A stretch of 64,000 nt of DNA from positions 96,998,448 through 97,062,447 of the forward strand of contig NC_084835.1 in NCBI RefSeq assembly GCF_033115175.1, read 5' to 3'. Shown here in pieces: positions 20,949 through 31,345 of this stretch (within the stretch, counting starts at the first letter, position 1; each line of letters starts with the position of its first letter). Under the pieces are notes generated by a model that was not told the origin of the DNA, made no database searches, and saw nothing but the letters and a program-made list of their open reading frames with translations. Position numbers and translations under genes: made by a program. The stretch is from Lepus europaeus. Lineage: Eukaryota > Chordata > Mammalia > Lagomorpha > Leporidae.

Positions 20949-21639
20949 CGTACAGCAGTTCTGCTTGAAGTCGTCCTGGCCCCAGGGTCCCTTGAACCCC
21001 TGGCCGGTCTCCCTTGCGACACACCCCTCCCCAGGCGGGCCCACTCAGGAAAGCCGGGACATTTGGGATGCGTCAGCCAAGATGCTGCAGGCCTGGTAAG
21101 GGCGACAACCGACAGGGGCAGAGGACCCGAGTCTCGCCCCTCCGTGTGCGTGGAGGCCCCTGCAGAGGAAGGGGCTGTGGCCCTGGGAGGACTTGCCCCC
21201 CGGGCCGGGCCGGGAGGAGAACCAACGTCCAAGGGCTCCACCAAGTCTCCAGCCGGCTCCGTCTTTGGCACTGTCCCCACCATGTCCTCTGCCAGCTCTT
21301 CCGGCTTCACCTGCTTCTCTCCTTCCTTGCCTGGCACCAGGACTGCTGAGCTGCTGGTGAACAAAGGGGGTTCAGACACTCCAGCGGGACTCACTTGAAG
21401 GCATCGCCATTGGAGAGAGCCCAGGAGGGCAGGGCGAGGGCGGCGCCCACTGGGGACACCAGGCAGTGTCCCCTGTGCCACCGCCCCCAGCTGGACAGGC
21501 TGCCCGGTGGCAGGGACCCTTGCCTGCCCGTGTGGGTGGGTCCATGCAGAGGCCCCCGGGCCGCTTGCTGGAGCCCACGCCGCCAGCCAGAGCCTGCGAC
21601 ACCGCCAGGCTGGGCCGAGCTTGGACCCTCTCCTGGGCT
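20949..21639. other. Intergenic GC-rich DNA
   Basis: Nothing recognised. Proline/glycine-rich chance frames only. Confidence 0.4.
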
Positions 21640-21990
21640 GCTGCCGCATCGATTCATTTGGCTCCTGCTTTGCTGGGCATATCAATTTAGCGGGTTCCCG
21701 GGATGACTGTGTTTTAACCTCTCACCCCGGTCTAGACTCTGCCGGCTCCTGCTGTCCCGGGGCCAGGAGGAGATGGAGGCCCCGGGTCTCTCGGGCAGGC
21801 TCTGGAGCCAGCAGGTTTCCAGGAACGGAGACTGGGATGGCCCGGCGGCTCCGCAGCCCCGCCAACCTGCCTCCCTCCAAACCGGCCGGTGAATTATTAA
21901 AGATACAATTTCCTTTCATCTTTCCAGTAAAATCGCTCCCTGTGCCATGATCCGCTGCCTTCCTGTCACTGGCTAGCCCGGGGCCTGCGC
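21640..21990. promoter_or_regulatory. Candidate conserved non-coding element
   Basis: AT-rich islands in GC-rich DNA: 'catcgattcatttggctcc', 'gggcatatcaatttagcggg' (21678-21700), 'ggtgaattattaaagatac' (21889-21906) and 'cctttcatctttccagtaaaatcg'. The last contains a splice-acceptor-like ttccag, but no coding frame follows. It resembles a developmental enhancer in composition; conservation was not testable here. Confidence 0.35.
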
Positions 21991-23089
21991 AGCACCCTGC
22001 TTCATACACTCTCTCCCCACACCTGGGGCTCCCTGGGAGGCTGGGCGAGGGCCGACTCCACCCTGCAGGGGGCCCGGGAGCCCAGGAAGCTTAAGGAATC
22101 GGGGCGGGGCAGAAGAGACAGAATCCTGGACCACTGGAGTCAACCATTTCACAGCCCAGGGAAAAGGTGCCCAGAGAAGGACAGCAAGCTGCTCAGCGCA
22201 GCACAGCGAGCCCGGGGCAGAGCTGTGGCAGCATCACCAGGCTGGGAATGTGATTTCCAGGCTCTTTTGCTACTAGCTGGTCCCCAGCCCTGCAGCCTCG
22301 GGCCACCCACCGCCACACGGAGATTGTAACTGCCACCCTCCTGGCACTGTGTATTGTCCCAGGGCTTTAGCTGACGGGCGTGGGCAGCTCCATGCTCTCT
22401 GCACAGCCGTTGGGGACACGGAGCCTTGAACCCCAAGCACTCCCCAAGGCTTGCTCCAAGTTGGCCTCCCCAGACACCACTTCCCTGAGTGAGCCCTGGA
22501 GAGGCACCCACAGGATCCCTCCTGTGAGCTCAGCTCCCAAGCACGAGTTAGGGAGCCGTTCAGGGGTCTCCAGCAGGGGCCTTGGTGCCCACCCCAGCCC
22601 GGGCCTGGGCTGACTGCCCTGGGGCTCCAGATGACCACGCTGGGCTGGTCCAGGGACCGAGGCCTGCCCAGCCATGTCGTCTCCCTGGCCTGGCCTGGCC
22701 TCAGCTGCTCCCGGGCTGGCTGCTGAGGGGGACTGGTCCCCGAGGCTTGCTCTGCGAGTGGCCAAAAGACCTGCAGGGGCCACCGTGGCCGCCAGGGTCA
22801 GATGTGGCTGTGCTGCAGGCAACAGAGCCCTCAGCAGCGGTGGGAATGGGTTCCCAGGGGCCTTGCCCTGATGCGGACCCCAGGCCTGCTCACTGCCCAC
22901 CGCCCACCGCCCACAGCGGGCAGCAGCAGAGGCCAGCCTGGCCAGGACACCCCACGCGCCCCTCAGCTTCACAGCCTGGGGGTTTCTGTTCCCTCTCCCC
23001 AAAGCTTCCTTGCCTTGCCCTGGCCTCTGAGACAGGGGACAGCGAATCCAGAGGAGACCCAGTCCTCGCTACGCTCAGGCTCCTGAACC
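21991..23089. other. Intergenic GC-rich DNA
   Basis: No gene recognised. 22140-22390 has weak MIR-like text ('ttcacagcccagggaaaagg' and 'cggagattgtaactgcc') but is too diverged to call. Confidence 0.4.
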
Positions 23090-23240
23090 TGCGCAAGGGG
23101 CAGTGTGGAGCTGTGGTCAGGAGGCCACACTCCTGGCTCCACGCACCCCAGGCCGTGTGGTGCCACTGCCCGAAGCCACTGCACCCTCTGTGGCTCTCAA
23201 TTTCTCCTTTGCAAAGGGCGGATGGTGACGGGAAAAGCAG
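23090..23240 (+). mobile_element. Possible MIR SINE, sense
   Basis: 'tgtggtcaggaggccacactcctggctcc', then 'ctctgtggctctcaatttctcctttgcaaagggcggatggtgacggg', follows the MIR order (variable head, 'cctcagtttcctcatctgtaaaatgggg'). Diverged. Confidence 0.45.
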
Positions 23241-23309
23241 CGGCCGCTCAAGCCACACTCCTGCTACACACAGCTCTGGAAAGGAGACGGCCAGGAGAGC
23301 TCACCAAAG

Positions 23310-23770
23310 GATCTAAGGAGACTTTGGGGGATGGCGGAGTTGTTTGTTATCTTAATTGTGGTCATGATTTCGCGGGCGTACACAGGGCAAACCGTGTCCC
23401 GGGGGGTGTGGCACAGTGGGTTAAGCCGCTGCTTGCAACGTCTCTGTCCCATCTGAGTGCCAGATGCTGCTGACCCAGCTCCCTAGGAGGGCAACAGATG
23501 ATGGCCCAAGTCCTTGGGTCCCTGCCACCCACCTGGGGGACCTGGCTGGAGTTCCAGGCTCCGGGCTTCAGCCTGCCCCAGCACCATGGCCGCACGCACG
23601 TGGAGGGAGAACCAGCAGACGGAAGAGCTTCCCCGCTCTCTCTGACACTCTGGCTTTCCGATACAGAAATCTTTATTTCAAAAAGCGTCGCACTGTACAC
23701 CCTAAATGTGTGCATTTATTTTGTGTGTCAATAACAATACCCCCAAAAACACTGTTAAGAAATATCACAC
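23310..23770 (+). mobile_element. Ancient L1M 3' end, sense, split by a CSINE
   Basis: Left part 23310-23398: 'gagactttgggggatggcgg', 'gttatcttaattgtggtcatg'. Right part 23686-23770: 'cactgtacaccctaaatgtg' and 'tgtcaataacaatacc'. Together they match the end of an old L1 3' UTR ('tgtacaccttaaatatgtgc ... tcaattatacctcaata'). Confidence 0.75.
23399..23685 (+). mobile_element. CSINE inserted in L1M
   Basis: Head 'cggggggtgtggcacagtgggttaagcc', body 'gatggcccaagtccttgggtccctgccacccac', tail 'gaaatctttatttc'. Divides the L1 fragment at 23310-23770. Confidence 0.85.
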
Positions 23771-23773
23771 TGC

Positions 23774-23930
23774 GGGGCCGGTGCTGTGGCATAGCAGGCT
23801 AAGCTGCCACTTGCAGCAATGACGTCACATATGGGCGCCAGTGCAAGACCCGATTGCTCCACTTCCAAACCAGCTCCCTGCTAATGCTCCTGGGAAAGCA
23901 GCAGAGGATGGCCCAAGGGCTTGGTCCCCT
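23774..23930 (+). mobile_element. CSINE, 3'-truncated
   Basis: Intact head 'ggggccggtgctgtggcatagc' through 'gaggatggcccaagggcttgg'. It then stops at a pyrimidine run with no CT tract or tail, so the 3' half is missing. Confidence 0.85.
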
Positions 23931-24634
23931 TTTTTTTCTCTCACAAGCCCTGTCCCTGCCCCCACCTCAAGCTCCCCTGCCGTCCACCATCAGCTCCTCA
24001 GGGCTCGCCAGGCAGCCGGTTCTACTTGCTAAGTGTGTATACACTTGACCAGCTCTGCACGCCCCAGCAGCAATGGCTAAATAGCTATGCCTCATGCCCT
24101 GTGTCACAGCCCCAGCGTCCACCTGTGAGTTGGCCATGTCTAGTACCTAAAGGGTTAAAGCCGGACAGCAGAGGGGCCGGATGCTCAAGGGTTGGTGCTA
24201 AGTGCCAGGTATTTTAAATATCACCTGTCTCCGGCCACCTGCACCCATGACCCAGCCACTCTGTTGGGGTGCCTGTCTCTGGGACCGCCCTCCCAATCAG
24301 TCTGCCCCCAGCCCCCAGGGCAGCAAGGAGGGTCAGGACTCTGGGCTGGCGGAGGCCTGGGGCTGGCTGGCCGTGGGCTGGTGAGGTCAGCAGGGTCCGT
24401 GTAGGAAATGACCTTGTCAGGGCTGAACACGCGGAACAATGCTGAGAAAGCCGGAGCCAGGAAGCCACCGGGTCACCTCGGTGAGGCGGTCCCAGGGGTC
24501 AAGGTCAGGCCCCAGGTTTGCAGGAGCCCCCAGCGTGGGAGACAGCGCCTATGCGTGGGGCGCGAGTGAGGAACCAAGAACGGCGAGCAGTCTGTGCGTG
24601 AGAAATGGCACAGTCGGGAAGAGACAGGAGCCTC
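23931..24634. other. Intergenic unique DNA
   Basis: No exon or RNA gene recognised. 24200-24230 contains an AT-rich patch ('aggtattttaaatatcacc'). Confidence 0.4.
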
Positions 24635-24953
24635 GGGCTCTGCAGGCAGCTAAGGCGCCACCTAGGACACCCAAATCCCATTTCTGCAGTGTCCGGGTTC
24701 GAGGCCCAGCTCTGCTCCCCACCCCAACTTCCTTCTGCTGCTCGCCTGTGAGGCAGCTGGCCATGGCACAAGTAATTGGGTCCCTGTGGGCTAAGTGGGA
24801 GATCTGGATGAAGCTCAGGGCTCCTGGCTTCCGCCTGACCCAACCACAGCTGTCATGGGCATTTGGGAGGGTAAACCAGCAGATGGAAGACCTCTCTCTC
24901 TCTCTCTTTCTCTCTCCCTCTTTTGAATAAAATGAAAAATAAATAATTCATTT
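24635..24953 (+). mobile_element. CSINE, diverged
   Basis: Recognised by 'gtccgggttcgaggcccagctctgc' (B-box region), 'ggccatggcacaagtaattgggtccctg', 'gtaaaccagcagatggaagac', a CT tract and an 'aataaaatgaaaaataaataa' tail. The head is heavily altered. Confidence 0.8.
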
Positions 24954-25984
24954 AGAAATGAGAAGAGGAGCTCCGTAGTGGCAGGAGGTGATGTCTCGTA
25001 GGTGGTCTCACTGACCCCTCGGCTGAACAAGAACCTGCTGGGGGCCCCCAGGCTAGGTGGGGCAGGGCCAAGCAGCCTGACCAGGAGACTGGGGCTCCTT
25101 CTCGCCCCACCCCCACCCCATCAGGGGCTCAGGGTCCTCACCTGAAAGCTCCCAGCTGGGCCTGGGAACCTCATCCTGCCCCAGAAACAGGAGCTGCACA
25201 AATATTCCGCCCAGCCGGTGGGGCGGCTTTCCCTGAGTGGGCCAGACGGGGCAAGGCTGAGACCACCAGCGCTGGCACCCCCTCCCCAGCCATGCAGAGC
25301 TTGCTGGAGCACCCACGGCCTCCTGCTCAGGGTGTGGCAGAGGGTCTCCCTTCACATCCCGGCCACTTCTGCCACCCCAAGAAACTGTGGGTGGTTCCGG
25401 AAGCCCCTCTGCACAGAGGGAGGCCTGTTGGGGGGCAGACCAGGCAAGTGATGCCCAGGCCCAGGTCATCTGACCTTTGGGAGGTCCCAGCCCTCTGTGA
25501 GACCCTGAGGGACACCACGCACAGCTCCTTCCCCTAAGAAAGCAATCATGCGCTTGTAGACCTGTACTCTCCTTGCCCGGCCTCTCGAGTCTACTCCTCA
25601 GCTCCTGATGGGTCCCTAGACCCTGGCCAAGGGCACCAAGTCAGCCCAAAATTGCCAAAATTGCCCCCTTCTGAAGGGAGCTCAGCCGGAAGCTCAGTGT
25701 GTGGCAGGTGCCAGGTGTCTGTTGGACCAGCGCCTTCCGGCACCGGCAGGGCTGCGAGCAGGGACCACCAAGGACTCCGGGTGAAGACTCTGTAGCTTTG
25801 GCTATCAGGGACCCGAAGCTCCGTTTATTTCTTCTAGCTTTGTTCCCAGCTTCCTATTTCGAGCCAGGCACAGGCACGGGAGGAAGGCAGAGATGCACAC
25901 GGAGCCACGCTCTCCACTCTTGTGCTGCTCGGTCTGGCGTGAGCGCCAGCTCAGACGTCCACAGATGCGGTGGGCACGGATTCT
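24954..25984. other. Intergenic unique DNA
   Basis: Nothing recognised beyond chance open frames. Confidence 0.4.
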
Positions 25985-26120
25985 GACCGGCCCCCCGGGA
26001 CTCTCACTCCCTCATCTGTAAAACGAACGTTAACTGCTCATCGGCCAGCGTGCCTGCAGGAAGAAATGAGACGCCGGCTGCTAAGCACCGAACGCGGAGC
26101 TTGGCGTGGCGCAGTAGGGC
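25985..26120 (+). mobile_element. MIR SINE, sense
   Basis: 'ctcactccctcatctgtaaaacgaacg' is the MIR core-3' 'cctcatctgtaaaatggg' block. It is followed by 'tgcaggaagaaatgagacg' and 'ctaagcaccgaacgcggagcttggcg', matching 'aagcgcttagaacagtgcctggc'. Confidence 0.65.
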
Positions 26121-26439
26121 GTTCGGGAGCTGTGCTTGGTGGGGGAAGCTGGTCAGCAGGGAGAGCCAGGCCTGGCAGGGGGGTCTGCAAACCCAGGCCC
26201 CCACCATCCTGCCCAGCCTGGACTCTGGGTAGCCATTCTAGAAGCAGCTTCCAGGCCACAGACTTCACTGGACAGGAGTGGAGCCCCGCCAGGAGGGTGA
26301 GCAGGTGCCCAGGGCAGAGACCCTGGTCCTGGCATGGTAGAGCTGGAGCTGTCAGCTGGGACTGGATCCTGGCAGGGCCAAGTCCTTAGGACTGCACAGG
26401 TGTCCGCTTCTTGCTGTCATGGACCAGGGCCTACGGAGG

Positions 26440-26649
26440 CACCTCAGGGAGTTTGTGGAAGATGGAACTGAAAGACAAGTCTATTTGGGTACAAAAATAC
26501 TGTGAGACCCATACATAGCTGCTTCATAGCACAGGGTTTTCATGAATGTTTTGAAGACCCCCCCCCCCCGCCTGTGCAAGATTTTAAAAGGTTTTACACC
26601 CAAATAGACTTCATTTTTAGTTCCTTTGGCCATGAGCTTTCCGAAGGGT
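26440..26649. mobile_element. Probable mariner-like MITE with long inverted repeats
   Basis: The left arm (26440-26496) and right arm (26592-26649) are diverged reverse complements of each other. The shared core is agtctatttgggt, with flanking ggaact.aaa and .caaaa/.taaaa. The arms are about 55 bases long around a centre of about 95 bases that includes a C11 run. The size and palindromic form fit a non-autonomous Tc1/mariner-type element; I assign the family from general resemblance only. No transposase is present. Confidence 0.6.
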
Positions 26650-26689
26650 CCTCATCTATCAGACCAACTTTCACAAGAATAAATGGGGA

Positions 26690-27020
26690 GGGGGGCAGCG
26701 CTGTGGTGCAGTGGGTTAACACTCTGGTCTGCATGCAGTGCCGGCATCCCATATGGGCACCGGTTCTAGTCCTGGCTGCTCCATTTCCAATCCAGCTCTC
26801 TGCTAAGGCCTGGGAAAGCAGTGGAAGATGGCCCAAGTCCTTGGGACCCTGCACCCACGTGGGAGAGCCAGAAGAAGCTCCTGGCTCCTGGCTTCAGACC
26901 GGCTCAGCTCCAGCCATTGCGGTTATTTGAGGAGAGAACCAGCAGATGGAAGACCTCTCTCTGTGTCTCTACCTCTCTCTGTAACTCTATCAGATAAATA
27001 AAATAAATCTTAAAAAAAAA
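26690..27020 (+). mobile_element. CSINE, full length
   Basis: Head 'gggcagcgctgtggtgcagtgggttaac', B box ggttctagtcc at 26762-26772, and tail 'ataaataaaataaatctt' plus A9. Flanks aaatgggga / aaatgagggga look like a duplication. Confidence 0.93.
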
Positions 27021-27123
27021 TGAGGGGAGATAAAATGCATGGACTGAAGGCATTGAGGCACTGTGTGGGGACCAGGGTCCTGGAAAGGGAGGAATCAGAG
27101 AGGAATGCAAGGTTTGGTCCATT

Positions 27124-27399
27124 TCTCACAAGGGGAAGAACGGGAGGAGGAGGAGGAGGAGGAATACAGGATGGGGAGGGGAAGAGGAGGAGGGAGGGAG
27201 GGGGAGCAGGAGAAGGGAGAGAGGGGGAGGAGGAGTAAGGGGGAGGGGGAGGGGAGAAGAAGGGGGGAGAAGGAAGAGGAATAAGGGGAGAGGGGAGGAG
27301 GGGGGAACAGGAGAAGGGAGGGGAGGAAGAGTAAGGGGGGAGGGGAGGGGGAGCAGGAGAGGGGCGGGAGGGGGAGAAGAGACAGAGGAGGAGGAAAGA
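27124..27399. repeat. Homopurine (GGA/GGGA)n tract, about 275 bases
   Basis: Almost every + strand base is A or G, with a handful of interruptions (for example the C of 'gagcagg', and the single-T 'agtaag' and 'aataag' units). Units such as gaggaggagga and gggaggggga recur. It contains many runs of three or more G. It directly abuts the CSINE at 27400. Confidence 0.92.
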
Positions 27400-27672
27400 T
27401 GCGTGCAGCGCTGCTGCTCCAGACGCCACATCTCTTATCAGAGATCCTGGGTTCGAGTTCTGGCTCTACTTCCAACCCAGCTTCCTGTTGATGCAGCAAG
27501 TGACAGCTTAAGGGTCTGGGTCCCCGCCAACCACACAGGAGACCCAGACTGAGTTCAGGGCTCCTGGCTTCAGCCTGACCCAGCCAGGCTACTGCTGGCA
27601 TTTGGCAAGTGAACCAGCAGAAAAAAGATCTCTCTCTCTCTCCCTTTCAAATAAATAAACAAACATTTAAAA
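27400..27672 (+). mobile_element. CSINE, head-altered
   Basis: 'gatcctgggttcgagttctggctc' (B-box region), 'ccaacccagcttcctgttgatgc', 'ggcaagtgaaccagcag', CT tract, 'caaataaataaacaaac' tail. The head merges with the purine tract. Confidence 0.85.
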
Positions 27673-27714
27673 ATAAAATCACATACTTTAAAATGGTTTC
27701 CAGTTAATGGTTTT

Positions 27715-28017
27715 CAATTTTTAGTTATTTTAATTTTATTTGAGAGAGAAAGATCGTCTACCCACTGGTTCTCTACTCAAACGCCTGCAACAGCAGGGGC
27801 TGGGCCAGGTCAAAGCCAAGAGCCCAGAAGCCAACCCAGGTCTCCCACATGGATGGCAGGGACTCAGATACTTGAGCCATCATCTGTTGCCTCCTAGAGA
27901 GTGTATCAGCAGGAAGCTGGATTGGAAGCAGAGCAGCTGGGACTTAAATCGGGCACTGTGATACTGCATGTGGGTGCCCCAAGTGGCAACCCAAGTGTTG
28001 TGCCACATGCCAGCCCC
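27715..28017 (-). mobile_element. CSINE, antisense, diverged
   Basis: From 'tttgagagagaaagatcgtc' through 'tctcccacatggatggcagggactcagatacttgagccatc' to 'gttgtgccacatgccagcccc'. Older subfamily wording. Confidence 0.88.
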
Positions 28018-28740
28018 TTCACATGTCACTAAAAAGTAGAGAAGATAGAGAATTTAAAGGGAACTGGAAATTTTCTTAAGTTGTCCAATAAAAATTCTAA
28101 AATTAAAAAATACAGTAATCGTAATGAACAATGCCATGAATGAGTTTGAGACAGATTCGAAGTAACAGAGAATTAGTGAACTGGAAAACAGGACGGGATA
28201 AAATATTGAGACACTCGAGTACAAAGAGGAAATCTGATATAAAAGTCAGGGCATGTGGCCGGCACTGTGGTGCAGTGGGTTAAAGCCCTGGCCTGAAGTG
28301 CCGGCATCCCATATGGGCACCGGTTCTAGTCCCAGCTGCTTCATTTCCAATCCAGCTCTCTGCTATGACCTTGGAAAGCAGTAGAAGATGGTCTAAGTCC
28401 TTGGGCCCCTGCACCCACGTGGGAGACCTGGAAGAGATTCCTGGCTTCTGGCTTCGGATCGACGCAGCTCTGGTCGTTGTGGCCATCTGGGGAGTGAACC
28501 AACGGATGAAAGACCTCCTCTCTCTCTCTGTCTCTACTTCTCTCTGTAACTCTGTCTTTCAAATAAACAAAATAAATCTTTAAAAGAAAAAGTCAGGGCA
28601 TAAAAAGATAATCACATTTAAAGGTACCGAAATTTATCCTGTACAGCAGTGTGCATGGTTTGGTACCTGTGTATGTTGGCATCTGTGTGTCCATGCATCA
28701 TGTGAGTGGTAACAGATAGTATGTAACTAAGAGTGCAGAT
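28018..28740 (+). mobile_element. Probable old L1 fragment (ORF1/5' region), split by a CSINE
   Basis: 28018-28254 has L1-like text: 'ggaactggaaattttcttaag', 'aattaaaaaatacagtaatcg', 'acagagaattagtgaactgg' and 'aaatattgagacactcgag'. That resembles the L1 region before or within ORF1. The right side 28602-28740 is less clear. No open frame survives. Confidence 0.5.
28255..28587 (+). mobile_element. CSINE, full length with 14-base duplication
   Basis: Head 'tggccggcactgtggtgcagtggg', B box ggttctagtcc, CT tract, tail 'caaataaacaaaataaatctttaaaag'. Perfect duplications aaaagtcagggcat lie at 28241-28254 and 28588-28601. Confidence 0.95.
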
Positions 28741-28763
28741 GTGAACATAAAGACTTTCTTGTT

Positions 28764-29114
28764 GGCCGGCACCACAGCTCACTAGGCTAATCCTCCGCCT
28801 GTGGTGCCGGCACCCCGGGTTCTAGTCCCGGTCGGGGCACCAGATTCTGTCCCGGTTGCCCCTCTTCCAGGCCATCTCTCTGCTGTGGCCCGGGAGTGCA
28901 GTGGAGGATGGCCCAAGTCCTTGGGCCCTGCACCTGCATGGGAGACCAAGAGAAGCACCTGGCTCCTGGCTTCGGATCAGTGTGATGCGCCGGCCGCAGC
29001 GCACCAGCCACAGTGGCCCTTGGAGCAGGTGAACCAACGGCAAAGGAAGACCTTTCTCTCTGTCTCTCTCTCTCTCACTGCCCACTCTCCCTGTCAAAAA
29101 AAAAAAAAAAAAAA
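28764..29114 (+). mobile_element. CSINE of the 'ctcactaggctaatcc' head class, young
   Basis: Head ggccggcaccacagctcactaggctaatcc, a second internal block 'gtcccggtcggggcaccag', and a tail 'ccctgtc' plus about 20 A with no AATAAA repeats. Perfect 15-base duplications aaagactttcttgtt lie at 28749-28763 and 29115-29129. Confidence 0.95.
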
Positions 29115-29384
29115 AAGACTTTCTTGTTATACAAAAAGTAAAGGTGCTACAAATCCCAGGCATCCACTGTGAGTTTGATAAGGCTTCATGGCATGTAAGA
29201 CTTGGGAAGAGAATGGGCTTTGGAGCCCACTGCCTGATTTGAAGCCTGATGTATCTCACTAATGCGTGAGCCTCTCTGAGGCTGTTTCGTCATGGAGAAG
29301 ATCTGGGTGTGCTGTTGTGAACATGAAAGGAGGGAGTGTAAGTGTACCGTACCCAGTGAGCACTTAAGAAATGGGGTGGGGGGA

Positions 29385-29675
29385 GGTTCTGCGCAGGCAC
29401 TGTGACGTAGCGGGTTCAGCCTCCGCCTGTGACGCACCAGTCCGTGTCCTGGCTGCTCCTCTTCTGATCCAGTTCCCTGCTATTGCACCTGGGAAAGCAG
29501 TGGCAGATGGTCCAAGCACTTGGGAGACCCAGATGAAGCTCCTTCGTGGCTTTTGCCTGGCCCAGCCCTAGCTGCTGCGGCCACCTGGTGAGCGAACCAG
29601 CAGATGGAAGATCTCTCTCCCTGTCTCTCTCTGTGTAATGTTTTCAAATAAATCAATAAATCTTTAAAAAGCAAA
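29385..29675 (+). mobile_element. CSINE, diverged
   Basis: 'gcaggcactgtgacgtagcgggttcagcc', 'cttctgatccagttccctgctattgcacctgggaaagcagtgg', 'gcgaaccagcagatggaagatc', tail 'caaataaatcaataaatcttt'. Confidence 0.9.
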
Positions 29676-29677
29676 AA

Positions 29678-29733
29678 AGGAGGAGGAGGAGGAAGAGAAG
29701 AAAAAGGAGGAGGAGGAGAAGCAGCAGCAGCAG
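29678..29733 (+). repeat. (GGA)n/(GCA)n low-complexity tail
   Basis: A purine-rich trinucleotide run, aggaggaggagg then aggaggaggaggagaagcagcagcagcag, extends from the CSINE tail. It probably grew from that tail. Confidence 0.85.
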
Positions 29734-30419
29734 CTACTGACTGGTAAGTGGTAACTGTCAGCCACATGGCAAGGCCTAAGATGCTGGTGACAAAGCAGCC
29801 TCCGGGGAACAAAGGCGAGAAGCCCGGAAGTCAAGAGACAGCAGCAGAGGAAGCCTACTGAGCGGCAAGCAGAGCTGGGCTTCTGAGAGGCTGGGAGGAT
29901 GCGCGGGGCCATTGGCGCTGGAAGCCAAGATGGCGCCTTTGCACCTGCTGGCGCTGGGAGATGGGGGAGAGGGAGGGAGGCAGGGGGCGGGCTCCCAGGA
30001 GAGCCGGGCCCCAGAGAGTACCTTCGGTGAGCATCCAGGCACCGAGTGGGTCCCCTACGTCGGAGAAGACGCTGAGTCCCTGCGCCAGCCCGACGTGGAC
30101 CGCGGGCATCCTGCCCGCCCGTGGGCGCTCCGGGCCCCGCCTTCCAAAGGGCTGGCACCAGTGTGGGGACGCCTCTTCCTCAGGTCAGGAGACACTGCTG
30201 GGCCCCAGGCGGCAGTCCTGACTCCCTGGCCCTGGATGACAAGGCATTCCCCCTTCCCAAGCATTCCATTGTGTTTAAGGCAGTGCGGGACTTGTTAAAA
30301 GAGTAAATTTAGCTTTTATGGGGAGAGGCAGCCAGGCTCGGTCGGGGCGGCTGAGGCGGGGCCAGGTTTCCATGGCAACCTCCAGCCTATCTGGATGAGC
30401 CTGGGAAGCAGCCTCGGGC
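29734..30419. other. Intergenic unique DNA
   Basis: No gene or repeat recognised. 30262-30322 is an AT-richer patch ('cattccattgtgtttaagg', 'gagtaaatttagcttttatgg') within GC-rich flanks. Confidence 0.4.
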
Positions 30420-30570
30420 CCTGCACCTAACTGCACTAACTGGGTGATGGCAAGAGCGCAGCCCACCTGTGCCTCATCTGTGAAATGGGTGCAGCATGGC
30501 TAAGGATTTTCAAACTTACCCAGAGGGCTATTGTGAGAGCCTCAAGAATGCCCCATCACACCCCTAAAGG
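30420..30570 (+). mobile_element. MIR SINE, sense
   Basis: 'ctgtgcctcatctgtgaaatgggtgcagcatggctaagg', followed by 'gggctattgtgagagcctcaag', is the MIR order ('cctcatctgtaaaatggg ... gttgttgtgaggattaaat'). Confidence 0.65.
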
Positions 30571-31089
30571 ACATGGTAGAGATGGCAGGGTCTAGGCTCC
30601 CACAGAGCAGGGCAGGAACCCTGTAGAAGCCTATGTTCCCTGGTGCTGGCGGTGGCGGGGCGGGGGGGGGAGGTCGCCAGGGGGCTGAGGGGCCCCTGGA
30701 GCCCTATGCCTCACAGTGATGGACCTGCCCCATGTCCTCGCTCGGCTGGACACAGCCTGCAGGACACCGGGCAGTCAGTGGGTTTTCCATGAACAGCCAG
30801 GGGACTGGGTCGGCTCTGTCCATAGTCGGAGGCTGGAGGTGCACCTGCCACCCACCCCGGCCGCCTTGCTTGTGCCCAGCCACTACAGGGAGCAGCAGCA
30901 GCCTCTCAGCCCCTGTGTCCCTGGCTACGGAACGCCCACCTCAGCAGGAAGCAGTGAGGTGCCCATCACTCCTAGTGGAGAGCATGGAGCAAGGGCCTTG
31001 TTAGGAGGGCGGCACCTGGGTGAGTCCTTGCCCTGGAGGCCACCCCAGGGATTCCTAGGGGGGAAAGGAAGCCGGCAGCTGCTGGCAGC
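30571..31089. other. Intergenic unique DNA
   Basis: Nothing recognised. Confidence 0.4.
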
Positions 31090-31240
31090 ACACAGACCCC
31101 TCCCACCTCCTCTCCCATTTCTTGTCCTTCCTTTCTACCCCTCCTCGCCACTTCCCATCACAGCGTCCCCAAGCCTGGCTATTGCCTCCTCCAGGAAACC
31201 TTCCTGGCTTCCAACCACCTCCCACCGGGAATCCCACAGC
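31090..31240 (+). mobile_element. L2 LINE fragment, sense
   Basis: 'gcctcctccaggaaaccttcctggcttcc' matches the L2 block 'tcctccaggaagccttccctga'. The upstream pyrimidine-rich text is compatible. Confidence 0.6.
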
Positions 31241-31345
31241 CCAGGAAGGCATTTCAGTGGTGGGTCTCTTCTCTGCTCGGTGTTGCACTCCAAGAGGCCC
31301 ATCTTGCCTTCTCCCTCTCCGAGGCTTGCTGAAGCCCCTGAGTTG

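Noticed and set aside
21924..21960. Splice acceptor and exon after 'cctttcatctttccag'
   Set aside because: No conserved open frame or donor follows. Better treated as part of a possible conserved non-coding element.
27010..27429. Pro/Ser-rich minus-strand frames over the purine tract
   Set aside because: Direct translation of the polypyrimidine complement; simple repeat, not protein.
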